Origin: Ustulina deusta
Lineage: Eukaryota > Ascomycota > Sordariomycetes > Xylariales > Xylariaceae
Direction of reading: 5' to 3'
NCBI GenBank assembly: GCA_023159155.1
Contig: JAJNNX010000013.1
Coordinates: 62,001 to 126,000, forward strand
DNA length: 64,000 bases
Shown: positions 12,440 through 25,240 of the stretch, one piece after another
Layout of the letters: the number at the start of each line of letters is the position of its first letter
How positions within the stretch are numbered: the stretch's first letter is position 1
Position numbers and translations under genes: made by a program
The notes under the pieces: model-generated
Seen by the model: the letters and a program-made list of their open reading frames with translations, nothing else
Told to the model about the DNA's origin: nothing
Database searches by the model: none

Positions 12440-14658
12440 TCTTCATGCGCTTATTTGATTGATGACTCTCTTCTCCATCTTCATATTACAGGTCTCATCA
12501 TCTACACCGGTTACCTATTCACATAGGCGTTTCTGCTTGCATCTGGGAAAGGCGCCCGGCTAGATTGGTGAGGCGCTGACGGCGTTACGAGGTTACGAAC
12601 GGCTAGCATATATCACTCGGACTGCGTACTCACCCGTGTTCTTTGTCGTGAACACGTTGGACTCATTGGTGTTGCGGCGGATCATCTCTTGGGGTCGACA
12701 CGGATTTATTCTTTCTTTGTCACACGACATAATATTCTATTGTTTTGGTATTGGAAGCAAAACACAATCACTGGTGCTGTTGACAGGGGCTATTCGTTTC
12801 TAGTGGTTGGAAGAAGTACTTCCCTCATTGTTGACGATTGTAGATTGACTTGGTCTCACACCTGACCATGGAGTGTACATAATAGCTTCCGGTCACATTG
12901 TGGGAAGAGGGCAAGGCGCCGAAGAATAACCAAAGGGGCTGTTGTCGGAAGTACCTAGCACCCAGTAATATCGGCCGAAGCGGCACATAATCTCTTTTGT
13001 ACAGACAAGAATTCGATACCACAGTTATTACCCATTTATCCCTAGTGCTTCGAGGCCTATGATGCCGTGGTGTTAGTACGTTCACTTGTCTTTATTTTTG
13101 ACGATAGCTTAAGGCGAACCGAGACAATAGGGTTACATGTTGGCCGAAACCACAGGACTCTTAAATGGATGATCGATCATATCCTTGTACGTTCCGGAGG
13201 CCATGAGATTGGAGCAAGTAAATTGCTAGCTCGTTTGGTTGCATGGTATCCGGAGGTTTCCTAATGAGGTCTATCTGTACGATATCACATGTGAATGAAG
13301 GCGTTACTGAGATTGGATGTTACGCTAGATAGGTAGCGATGGGGTCGAGGAGATGGTGGGAGGACAGCGTAGGTAAGTATTCTGCTTGGGCTTCGAGGAC
13401 ACTTCTTGGAGTAGCAGTGGTTATTGTCCATGAAGAGTTTCCGTAACATATTTGGGGTAGAGAGGGAGAGTTTGCCTGCTAAATTGCGTAGACCTGATGT
13501 TGGCCAGGGCGCAAAGACCTGCGAGAGAGAATAAGCAGTGCCAATGACCTCACGTATACCTATATACCTATGCAGAATTGCCGAGCAGGCTCAGGGAGAG
13601 ACATCCCGGTGGCAGTTATCTAAGGTACGTACGCTCCCTGCATTGTGGTAGGATTGGTTAGTTCCAGGTATTTGGTAAGTCTGGGGAAAAATCGTACGAT
13701 GCCAAGGGTTGATGCTCGTCATTGCGGTAGTAGCCGCGATGGAAGAACCACTCCGGCATTGTTGCTCGTGCACGTATATATAAGTACCTACTCAATCTAC
13801 CTAGCAGCCTCTGTTACCTAGCGGACGTTCTCCTTCTCCTTCAATTCTGCTTCCCATGTCTTGTCGGCTGCATGCGTGTGTCACACATCGCGAGATTGAC
13901 AAACCTTCGAGGCGCCCGATGGATCGCTGATTAGCTAAGGTCGGGTTAACAAACAGCATAACCAGCACCAATCGGGCCTCGGAGTCCGAATGCCATTCCA
14001 GAGCTTTCCTTTCTAAACATATCCCAGCTCCGCGCTCGTTCGATCTGGATGTCACAGCTGGGGAGGGAAGGCTTGGTTCGGACGAAAAAGCACGAAGCCC
14101 GAAGGATGCGTCCTACCGAGGACGTGGGATTCACGTCTGTCCATTCACGGCAATACAGTACCCCCCGGATTGAGCATTGCTCCATTTAGTCAGCAAAAAC
14201 CCGATGATGCTCAGGTTATTCCTGCTGGATGGCAGCTGAGACGCCTCAATCAAGGACGCCAACTCATGTTCTGTGTAGCATCACCCTTCAGTTGCTCGAT
14301 CGCTTACTGGCCAAGTTGATTTGGACGGTAGGAACACTGGGCTTCTACCTGTATTTTGTGACGCCATGTGGTGCTGATACTCACTGTATCAAGTTCTGTT
14401 GTGACCGCCATAGCGGACAACACGACCCGGGCGCCGTCGGACATGCGGTTGGGGACGTGCGACACAGGCTTCGGACAATCTCGCACCGGCATAGCGAACA
14501 AAATGGAATGCATCAGAACAGGTACGGACGGAGAACATCCTAATTCGGATCTATCCATTCGATCTTTTTTTCTTTCTTCCTAGCCCCTTGTTGTATCTTT
14601 ATCGTTTCCTTAACCCTGGCATCAAAATGTTTGATAGCGACTACCTAGCTAAAAGTGA

Positions 14659-14680
14659 GATGATGACGATGATGATGATG
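14659..14680. repeat. GAT microsatellite
   Basis: Imperfect (GAT)n tract with one GAC interruption, in intergenic DNA. Confidence 0.85.
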
Positions 14681-14730
14681 TATTTAGGTAGGTGAGCACT
14701 GTGTACCTGCAAGCGGGCTTTGACAAGACA

Positions 14731-14756
14731 GAATTGAATTGAATCGAATTGAATTG
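14731..14756. repeat. GAATT pentanucleotide repeat
   Basis: Five tandem GAATT/GAATC units in intergenic DNA. Confidence 0.85.
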
Positions 14757-16710
14757 CAAGATGAGCCCCCAACAATTGAGCTACACTAAAAAGATTCATA
14801 CAGCAGATCCCACCTGGTTGTCCGCGGGCCCCGGCACGGGCGCCTGGTACTTGTCACAAGTAGTGTACCATATCCTTGCTCGGCCTTGTCGAGATAGCGC
14901 TTATCAAATCTGGGCTTGGGCTGTCTGGGCATCGACATGGACCGACACAATCTGCGAAATTAATTGCCTTGAATCTGCTATATCCTTACAAAGTGCACAT
15001 CATAGGTAGCTATCTACAGGATACACTAGGTCTTACGGCAGTACACTATGTAGAACTCAAGTCGCCGGAATCCGACTAGCATAATTGGGGATATCCACAG
15101 TAAGCAATGCGCTGAAGAACGTGATAAGTAATACATACTAATAGTATATACCCGATTCCATGTGTGAGTAGGTTGCCAGCATGTCTTAGTCCGATCTGGT
15201 TACACATGTAACTTGTTCCTAAGTAGGTGGAAGCGGAAGATCTAGGTACCCTTCAGTTTATGTTGAGCAGATAAAAATATCACCAGAAGAATTCCTCATT
15301 GGACAGGGAAGAGGAAGTATTTATTTTCTAGCTCGTGCAGTACCTACATACACTATTAAGTAACCGAGCAAAAGACTAGAGGAAACGGCGTGGATTTGCA
15401 ACACCACTGAATATGCAAGGTCTGTGGCGGTCTTCGGAGAAGGGAACCAACCAATGATTTATTCGCCGAAAATATCTACAGTCTATGTACTGCAAGACAT
15501 GTCTGTATCCTTTATAGAGAGGCCCCCCTACACCTTGTTTCTCTACATGAAATACTAGAGATATGGTAACGAAGACCTCGCAACGGTAAAAGCTTGGAGG
15601 TTGCTTTTTTGCTCATCGGTTCTGACTGGTGTTACTATTGTGAGAATTACCTACACTAAGTTCGACTCGGGGCAATTAGGATATGCGGCTTGACGTCCCA
15701 GTTCCTTGATCTACCACCCTTGATAGATTTCTATCTAGTATACTTCGGGCCCCTCTTATTACCTGAATAGGTAAGAGAGATTTGCCCTCACGATAAAATT
15801 CTAGGTAGTATACTTGGTCGGGGCGTCATGTCCGTCCCCAGAAGTGCATGTGTATAGGTAGTGGAGAGTTCTGTATGGTACAGATACCTACCACTTCACC
15901 CCAGAAGCCTCTCAACTCGACATTAGTTCTCTTCTCATTTGTATATCTGTCATGATATCTGCAAAAGGGAGAGGGAGAGGAGAAACCAAATTTCCAGATT
16001 TAAGAGTCAATGTGCTACCTTGACAGGATGGCCGTTTGCTGAGGTGGTGGGTACAACACCTGGTCCCCAACGTCTTGGTCGCATCTATGGTAACTTGGAG
16101 TACCCCCGCCAGGAACTTGTTTTAAGTGAGATTCCATCTCGCTAGCGTCTTTTCTTAGTTGAGGTTGCACTAAGGTCTAAGGTGTAAGGTACCTACCCTA
16201 CCTGAACCGTAGTATCCACCCATTTTTCAGACAGCTAGGTACCACAAGGGCTCACTGTGGCCCGACATGCTAGGTAGCGACTCGTCGACCATTTTATTAT
16301 TATTCTGATCCCGCCCTCTATCTCGCCTGAGACTCCTTCCCTCCCAACACCTCCCCATCAAACCTTCAAGACAACCGCTGCCACGGCTATTGCTTGTGCC
16401 TCTTCGTTTTAAGAGAGCAATTGTAATTTCCACTTCGATTCTAGCACAGCCTGGGTGTGCTCTACAGCTGGCCCTTCATATTATACAACGAAGGCCATAA
16501 ACTACAACTAGATACCCGGAAGATAGATCTAACTGGTGCTGTGTAAGTGGCTGCGTTATCTCCGCTGCTTGGGCGAACAAGTAAACACAGACCTCACTCG
16601 AACACAGGTCGATCAAACTCCGTGGATGCTTGAGGCTGACGTCTGTTACCCCTCCGGGAATTATAGACATTTGCGCTTCCATTCTGTCTGTACCTGTTTC
16701 TACGCATTAG

Positions 16711-17031
16711 TGTACTTTCCATTCGGTTCTTCGGATAGAATTGTTGGATCCAAACCCCCCTCACCATCGTCTGCAACCGAAGATCCTTGCACGAAGCTAC
16801 CGACGACACAGTCAGCAATCGCTGGGCCGACTAGCGATATCACCGTCTTACCCGCCGGGGCATCTACCTAGAGACACCATCGCCCGTCTTTCCGGCTTTG
16901 TAGGAGCTCGTGCCGGGCATCCACCCTACTTTGATGATCCCTTGACCATCCTCTTCCGCATAATCGACTCGACTTCGCCTTTTCACCGCACGACCGATCA
17001 ACCCCCATCGCCTAATTCTTCTGTCGAGACC
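16711..17031 (+). other. Open frame in phase with, and upstream of, acc1
   Basis: The acc1 reading frame stays open for 107 codons before the first ATG at 17032; the preceding stop is TAG at 16708-16710. The segment contains no in-frame ATG but has near-cognate codons, including ATA at 16735 and tandem TTG at 16741/16744. The translated stretch is rich in Arg, Ser, Pro and hydrophobic residues with few acidic residues early on (for example KILARSYRRHSQQSLGRLAI), as in mitochondrial presequences. It may be plain 5' UTR or a non-AUG-initiated extension; see findings. Confidence 0.4.
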
Positions 17032-20000
17032 ATGCCTTCTCAATTGAACGGCCAAGGCTCTGCCAATGGCAACCGAACGGTTCCCGTCTCCAATGGCAGG
17101 GCGACCTGGGCCGAGACACACAAAGTCGCAGACCACTTCATTGGCGGTAACCGACTTGAAAACGCAGCTCCATCTAAAGTAAAAGACTTTGTAGCTGCTC
17201 ACAATGGGCATACTGTTATCACGAATGTAAGGGATTGCTGAATCGGGGGCAAGCACATAGTCTTAACAGGCACTAATACCCTTCCCAGGTACTCATTGCC
17301 AACAACGGTATTGCTGCCGTCAAAGAAATCCGTTCAGTCCGGAAATGGGCCTACGAGACGTTCGGCGACGAAAGAGCTATTCAGTTTACTGTCATGGCCA
17401 CCCCCGAAGATCTAGCAGCCAACGCCGATTACATAAGAATGGCCGACCATTATGTCGAAGTTCCTGGTGGCACGAATAATCACAATTACGCTAACGTAGA
17501 GCTGATTGTGGACGTCGCCGAGCGCATGGACGTACACGCCGTGTGGGCAGGATGGTAAGTTTCCGTGTAATCATGAAATGCGGTCTTGGTTATAGTTAGT
17601 CTGACTGGTGAATAGGGGACACGCTTCAGAAAATCCAAAATTGCCCGAATCATTAGCCGCATCTCCCAAGAAGATTGTTTTCATTGGACCTCCAGGATCA
17701 GCCATGCGTTCCCTCGGTGACAAGATCTCCTCAACCATCGTCGCACAGCACGCCAAAGTCCCATGCATTCCATGGTCAGGAACGGGTGTAGATCAAGTCG
17801 AGGTCGACGACCAGGGACTTGTCACTGTTGCTAATGACATTTATCTAAAAGGGTGCGTCAACTCGTGGGAAGAGGGTCTCGAAAAGGCCCATGAAATTGG
17901 CTTTCCCGTCATGATTAAGGCTTCTGAAGGTGGTGGTGGTAAGGGTATCCGCAAAGCCATGTCAGAGGAAGGATTTGAGCAATTATACAAAGCTGCAGCA
18001 AGCGAAATTCCCGGGTCACCCATTTTCATTATGAAGCTGGCCGGGAACGCGCGACATTTAGAGGTACAACTGCTGGCTGATCAGTATGGAAACAATATCT
18101 CTCTTTTTGGTAGAGATTGCTCGGTGCAAAGGCGGCACCAGAAAATTATTGAAGAGGCTCCCGTAACAATCGCTAAATCCCCAACATTTAAGGGGATGGA
18201 GGAGGCTGCAGTACGACTAGGTCGCCTTGTCGGTTACGTCTCTGCTGGCACGGTCGAATACCTATATTCGCATGACGACGATCAGTTTTACTTCCTGGAA
18301 TTGAATCCACGTCTTCAGGTTGAGCATCCAACAACCGAAATGGTCAGCGGCGTTAACTTGCCTGTGGCTCAACTCCAGGTTGCTATGGGTATCCCGCTGC
18401 ACCGAATAAGCGATATTCGGCTACTCTATGGTGTTGATCCTAAGACTACTACTGAGATCGATTTTGAGTTCAAGAATCCTCAGAGCGATAAGACACAGCG
18501 TCGGCCACAGCCTCGTGGGCACTGCACAGCTTGCCGTATTACTTCCGAAGACCCTGGTGAGGGCTTCAAGCCTTCTAATGGTGTCATGCACGACCTGAAT
18601 TTCAGGAGTAGTGCTAATGTGTGGGGTTACTTCTCCGTCAGTACATCATCCAGTATTCACAGTTTCTCCGACAGCCAATTCGGTCATATCTTCGCCTACG
18701 GAGAGAGCCGAGCAACTTCACGTAAGAATATGGTCGTTGCACTCAAAGAATTGAGTATTCGTGGTGACTTCAGGACGACCGTCGAGTATCTCATTAAGTT
18801 GCTAGAGACAGAAGCCTTTGAGGACAACACAATTACCACAGGCTGGCTAGATGAGTTGATCTCAAAAAGATTGACTGCTGAGCGGCCTGACCCTATCCTT
18901 GCTGTCGTTTGCGGTGCTACGACGAAAGCTCACATTGCTTGTGAGGCAACCATTAGTGAGTATCGCGGTGGCCTGGAAAGAGGTCAGGTTCCCTCCAAGG
19001 ACATTCTCAAAACGGTTTTCCCGATCGACTTTATTTACGAAGGTCACCGTTATAAATTCACGGCCACCCGCGCGGCGGTTGACAGCTATCACCTCTTCAT
19101 CAACGGATCAAAATGCCAAGTTGGTCTTCGACCCTTGAGTGATGGCGGTCTCCTAATTCTACTCAACGGCCGGAGTCATAGCGTATACTGGAAGGAGGAA
19201 ATCGGCGCTACGCGAATCTCAGTTGACGGCAAGACTTGCCTTCTCGAACAAGAGAACGACCCAACTCAACTACGTACTCCGAGTCCTGGTAAGCTGGTGA
19301 AGTATACTGTCGAGAATGGTGAGCATGTCAAGGCTGGCCAAACGTTTGCTGAAGTCGAAGTCATGAAGATGTTCATGCCTTTAATCACCCAAGAGGATGG
19401 CATTGTTCAATTGATCAAGCAGCCTGGAGTCACGATTGAAGCTGGTGATATTCTCGGTATCCTTGCTTTGGACGACCCCACACGTGTCAAGCAGGCTCAA
19501 CCTTTCCTTGGGCAGCTTCCAGATCTTGGTTCACCCCAAGTGGGTGGTAACAAGCCCGCCCAGAGGTTCCACAGGCTCTATGCTATCTTACGAAATATTC
19601 TGATGGGCTTTGATAATTCAGTTATCATGCAACAAACCCTGAAGGAGATGGTCGAGGTGCTGCGGGACCCCGAACTTCCTTATAGCGAGTGGGCGGCACA
19701 TCACTCTGCCCTCCATTCTAGAATGCCACAAAAGCTTGATGCTACGTTTACCCAAGTGATTGACAAATCTAAGGCTCGAGGAACCGAATTCCCAGCGAAG
19801 ACTCTGGCTAAAACTTTTTCCAAGTTCCTCCACGATAACATGTCATCAGGCGATGCTGATACCTTGCGAATCACCCTAGAACCTTTGTTGGATGTTCTTA
19901 TCAACTATGCTGAAGGACAGAAGGTCAGAGAGCTCAACGCCATCACTTCACTCTTGTCACTCTACACAGATGTTGAGTCCCTTTTCGCCCACCGTCGTAC

Positions 20001-23000
20001 GCAGGATGAGGACGTCATTCTCAAGCTTCGCGAAGAGAATAAGGAGGACTACTTGAAAGTTATTCAGGTCGTTCTCTCCCATAGTCGTGTGGGTTCCAAG
20101 AATCATTTGGTCTTGGCTCTACTAGATGAGTATCGCCCGAACAAGCCAAATGTTGGCAGTATCGCTAAGCATTTTAAACCTGTGCTGCGAAAGATGGCTG
20201 AGCTTGACTCCCGATCGACTGCCAAGGTTTCACTAAAGGCCAGAGAAATCTTGATTCAGTGCGCACTACCATCTCTAGAGGAGCGAACAGCCCAAATGGA
20301 GCACATTTTGCGCTCTGCTGTGGTCGAAAACAAATATGGCGAGACTGGCTGGGAACACCGACAGCCAAATCTCGACGTTATCAGGGAGGTAGTTGACTCA
20401 AAGTACACTATCTTTGATGTGTTATCCTCCTTCTTTGCTCACGACGATCCGTGGGTTTCGACCGCTGCGCTAGAGGTTTACGTCCGTCGGGCCTACCGTG
20501 CTTACAATGTTAGCAAAGTCGACTATCATGCAGATGAGACTGACACAAACCCGGCTTATCTGTCTTGGGACTTCTCGTTCCGTAAGACTGGGAAGAACGA
20601 ATTCGACATCGTTCCCCCGTCAACAAACCCTTCCGTGCCTGGCACTCCTCATCCGCAAGAATATGGATTCAATCGCATCAGTTCAGTTAGTGACATGAGC
20701 TATCTCGACCATATCCCCGAACCGGAGGCCGTGCGAAAAGGTGTGATTGTTCCCTGCAGATATTTGGACGATGCCGAAGAGTGTTTGCAAAAGGCCCTGG
20801 ACACTCTTCCCCCCCGGAAGACTCGCACTCCCAGCGCTGTTCCCGATCTCAGTGGCAAGCGCAAAGTCACAAATGATGAACTATCCAATGTCATCAATAT
20901 CGCCATCCGGGATGCTGAATCTATTGATGACCAGGAGATCATCACGAGGATGCGTAATCTAGTAGAGGGGTTACGGTCAGAGCTATATACCCGTCGTGTT
21001 CGCCGGTTTACCGTTGTGTGTGGTCGAAACGATGGTTCTTACCCCCGGTACTACACTTTCCGCGGTCCGGAATATCTAGAAGATAACAGCATTCGTCACG
21101 TTGAGCCCTCTTTAGCTTTCCAGCTCGAGCTACAGCGTCTCTCCAAGTTCAAGATTACTCCTGTCTTCACCGAAAATAAAAACATTCACGTTTACGAGGC
21201 CGTTGGAAAAGGAGTTGAAACTGACAAGCGCTACTTCACTCGTGCTGTTATACGACCCGGGCGCCTACGGGATGATATTCCAACTGCTGAATACCTGGTC
21301 TCCGAAACCGACCGAGTTATTAATGACATCTTCGACGCGCTGGAGATCATTGGCAACAACAACTCCGATCTCAATCACATGTTTTTGAACTTCTCTCCGG
21401 TCTTCCAATTAAAGCCGCAAGAGGTGGAACACTCCCTGCAAGGCTTCCTCGATCGATTTGGACCTCGTGCCTGGCGCCTGCGTGTTTCTCATGTTGAGAT
21501 CCGCATTATCTGCACTGATGCTACAACAGGCATGCCGCTTCCTCTGCGCGTTCTGATCAGCAACACATCGGGATATGTGATCCAGGTTGAGATCTATGCC
21601 GAGCGGAAGTCTGAGAAGGGTGAAATGATTTTCCACTCAATTGGTGGCACCACCAAGATCGGCTCCATGCATCTAATGCCCGTTTCCAGCCCATACCCAA
21701 CCAAGAACTGGCTCCAACCTAAACGATACAAGGCACATCTTATGGGCACCCAGTATGTGTATGATTTCCCAGAGCTCTTCAGACAAGCTGTCGAGAACAG
21801 CTGGGTACAAATCGTCAAGCAGCAACCCAGTTTTGCGGATAAACAACCCGCGCATGGCGAATGCATTGACTACAGCGAGCTGGTCCTCGATGATCATGAT
21901 AAACTTGCTGAAGTCTCTCGCGAGCCTGGCACCAACACATGTGGTATGGTTGGCTGGGTTATCAATGCTCGTACCCCAGAGTATCCAAAGGGTCGTAGGT
22001 TTATAGTGGTTGCCAACGATATTACTTACAAGATCGGTTCCTTCGGTCCTAAAGAGGACCATTTCTTTGACAAGTGTACCGAGTTGGCTCGCAGCATGGG
22101 AATCCCCCGCATTTACCTGTCTGCTAACTCGGGCGCTCGTCTTGGTTTAGCTGAGGAGCTAATCCCCCACTTCAAGGTTGCTTGGAATGATCCTAAGAAA
22201 CAGGAGTCTGGCTTCAAATACTTGTACCTTGATGAAACCACGAAAAAAAGATTTGAAGAGGGTGCGGCCCGTGATGTGATTACAGAGCCGGTAAGCGAAG
22301 GCGGTGAGAAGAGACATAAGATTGTCGCTATCGTCGGTGCTGAGGATGGTCTGGGTGTCGAATGTTTGAGAGGCTCTGGTCTGATTGCAGGTGCTACAAG
22401 CCGAGCCTATAACGACATCTTCACGATCACCCTTATTACCTGCCGATCGATCGGTGAGTTCTCCACAATATTTCTTGTTTAACTCGATAGCTAATGATAA
22501 TAGGTATCGGTGCATACCTCGTTCGCCTTGGTCAACGTGCCATTCAGATTGAAGGCCAGCCGATTATTCTTACTGGTGCTGGTGCTTTGAACAATCTGCT
22601 CGGACGCGAAGTGTATACTTCTAACCTGCAGCTTGGTGGCACTCAAATCATGTACCGCAACGGTGTTTCACACATGACCGCCAACGACGATTTCGCCGGC
22701 GTATCAAAGATTGTCGAGTGGCTGTCGTTTATTCCTGCCCAGCGCAATCTTCCAGTTCCAATCATCCCCAGCGTCGATACTTGGGATCGCGAGATCGTGT
22801 ACACACCGCCTAATAAGCAGCCTTATGACGTTAGATGGCTCATTGGAGGTAAGCAAGACGAGGACGGCTTCCAGTCCGGCCTTTTCGATAGGAACTCCTT
22901 CGTCGAGACTCTTGGTGGCTGGGCTCGCACCGTTGTCGTTGGCCGTGCCCGTCTTGGCGGCATTCCGATGGGTGTCATCGCCGTTGAGACACGAACTGTG

Positions 23001-24038
23001 GAGAACATCACCCCTGCAGACCCTGCCAATCCCGACTCGGTAGAGCAGGTTACTAATGAAGCTGGTGGTGTCTGGTACCCCAACTCGGCCTTCAAGACAG
23101 CCCAAGCCATTAACGACTTTAACCATGGCGAGCAGTTGCCGCTGATGATCCTCGCTAACTGGAGAGGTTTCTCCGGTGGTCAGCGCGACATGTACAACGA
23201 GGTCTTGAAGTATGGATCGTACATCGTCGATGCTCTCGTCAAATATGAACAGCCCATCTTCGTATACATTCCACCCTTCGGCGAGCTACGTGGTGGCTCC
23301 TGGGTCGTAGTTGATCCCACAATTAACCCCATTGCCATGGAGATGTATGCCGATGTTGAGTCACGTGCCGGTGTCCTCGAACCTGAGGGTATTATTGGCA
23401 TCAAGTACAAGAAGGAGAAGCAGCTCGAAACGATGGCGCGTCTCGACCCGACCTATGCCGGGCTCAAGAAGCAGGCTGCGGAGAAGGACTTGACCAAGGA
23501 TGAGCTAGAGTTTCTGAAGAGTCAGATGACGACCCGGGAGAAGCAATTATTACCCATCTACGCCCAAATCAGTATCCAATTTGCCGATCTGCACGATCGT
23601 GCCGGCCGCATGAAGGCCAAGGGCACCATTCGCGAGGCCATCGAGTGGAAAAATGCCCGTCGCTTCTTCTACTGGCGTGCGCGCAGACGACTCAACGAGG
23701 ACTACATTCTCAAGCGCATGGCCACTGCGGCTGCATCCACGACGACGGATTCCAGCAGCACTGCGGCTATCGAGACGCGACAGAAACATCTACGCTTCCT
23801 TGCTGCGTGGTCGGGCATCACCAACTTCTCCCGCGATGATAGAGAGGTTGTGACCTGGTACGAGGAGAATGCCGCAACGATATCTAGCAAGATGGAGCAG
23901 ATGAAGGCAGAGACGGTGGCTCGGCAGGTGGCGGACTTGTTGAGTAACAACAAGGCTGCTGCCCTCAAGGGCCTCAAAGACTTGCTGCATACGATACCAG
24001 TGGGAGAGAGGGAAGAGATCATGCAGTATCTGAAGTGA
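17032..24038 (+). CDS. acc1: Acetyl-CoA carboxylase (multifunctional, biotin-dependent)
   Basis: Four exons: 17032-17226, 17289-17554, 17616-22453 and 22504-24038. All introns are GT-AG and join in frame to a 2277-residue protein, the normal fungal length. It carboxylates acetyl-CoA to malonyl-CoA, the committed step of fatty-acid synthesis, in the cytosol. In order: biotin carboxylase with [16 protein letters not shown] after residue 65 and the ATP-grasp loop GGGGKG at about 259-264; [16 protein letters not shown]; biotinyl domain with EVMKM, the lysine being about residue 738; a long central region; carboxyltransferase with [14 protein letters not shown] near 1656 and [13 protein letters not shown] near 1990; and the end [11 protein letters not shown]. 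Splicing restores [16 protein letters not shown] across the last intron. The start is the first ATG of the frame, but the frame is open far upstream without ATG. The assignment is secure. Confidence 0.97.
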
Positions 24039-25240
24039 AGAAAGGCTATGTGACAATGAGATGGTGTGTATGAATAGTTATCTAGGCAAGGCATTGCGCA
24101 GAGGACGGAGTGAGTTGCTTGAATTTTCCCACGGGTCGAGATCCATATCAGCACATACAGGGCCCGAGTTTGATGTATTAGAATGAGGTAAATGAAGATT
24201 TGCTTTGTTTACTGTTCATCCACAACTGTAATTTTCACGAGTGCTCAGGTAGGCCACCTGCCTCCCTGACTAACAGTGTATGTCTCCTCCCTGTGGTCTG
24301 CCAAAGTTACCATCAACTTACCCTGACCTCAGGATGTCTGTTGACGAGTTCGGGGACATAGAATAATGCTCAATCAGAGCTCTGCTTTGATTCCAGTCAG
24401 TAATACCTATTGTCAACACGCAGGTGCATACATAGGTACATATATGTGGATACCTCGCTCACAACAATGAACGCACAGACGTGTTCAGGTTCACAGGAAG
24501 AGCATGTCCATGCCATATTTTATAATACGCACCTACCTGAGGTACATAATCTTCCACGGCCAGGTGGCAGGTAGGAGATAGGTACAATCTACTCTATGTG
24601 CTCAATTACAGCCGTTGCCATCTTCTTTTGAAGAGAAGGTGCAGGTGCGGCTGAGGGACTGCTTTCGCCCCTGCTTTTACCTGAGGCAGTGTTTATTCCC
24701 AGACAGGCTTTGCAGCTCCACCTCGTTTCCTCCTTACATCCACGTCGTCTCTTCAAGGCTTCACTTCAGACTTCCTTCTCTTCAATTACACACAGAGTTC
24801 TCTGCACGGCCACTCCTCTCTGTGGTGCGGCTACGTCTCTTCACAACTCTACGTCTTAACGACTCAACCTCTCCATCTTCCCTCATCTACACCTCCCCAC
24901 GACTACACAATTCATCTGCAGCTACACCCACGATTAGCTTCGACAGATTGTCCGTCTCTGTGGCCTCCCTTCCATCGACTCCTGGTTGGCCATCAGAGTT
25001 CACTGGCTTCGTCTCTTGTCATATACCCCTCAGGTATGCCATTTACTTCTTCCTGCCATGTGTCAGCGCATGCAAAGATGCTAACTAGCTCTCACTTGCA
25101 AGGCCGTGTATACGCTCACCTCGGACTCTCCCAACTGGAAATAGATAGGGCTCGATTATATAGACAGCAGGTGCAAGGGCACCTACTATTTACCGCACTT
25201 CGTTGTGCAACGAGCTGCGTTCATCGCGCCGGCCCTAGAA
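24039..25240. other. Intergenic region with pyrimidine-rich leader and probable 5' UTR intron
   Basis: About 24039-24600 is acc1 3' flank with TAGGTA motifs. From about 24670 to 25030 the plus strand is very rich in C and T, as in many fungal leaders. A well-formed intron is visible at 25034-25102: CAG|GTATGC donor, GCTAAC branch site at about 25080, and GCAAG| acceptor. After splicing, the frame of the next gene still meets a stop (TAG near 25142), so this intron would lie in the 5' UTR. Confidence 0.5.

Larger units (their letters stand above)
12440..16710. other. Gene-poor region between nudE and acc1
   Basis: About 4.3 kb with no recognised gene. Open frames are short and unfamiliar (for example 13591-14558 on both strands, 14749-15079 on plus). 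TAGGTA-type motifs recur (14690, 15240, 15850, 16190). Two related patches around 15732 and 15804 share the core TAGTATACTT. The last several hundred bases are probably the acc1 promoter. Confidence 0.45.

Noticed and set aside
14304..14583. Two opposed frames at 14304-14583 that both read fairly well
   Set aside because: Neither matches a family I know and neither connects to further exons; treated as chance.
24615..25088. 157-codon plus-strand frame before the 2EXR gene
   Set aside because: It begins at a non-ATG codon, is dominated by Ser/Leu/Pro/Arg from the C/T-rich leader, and contains a likely UTR intron donor.
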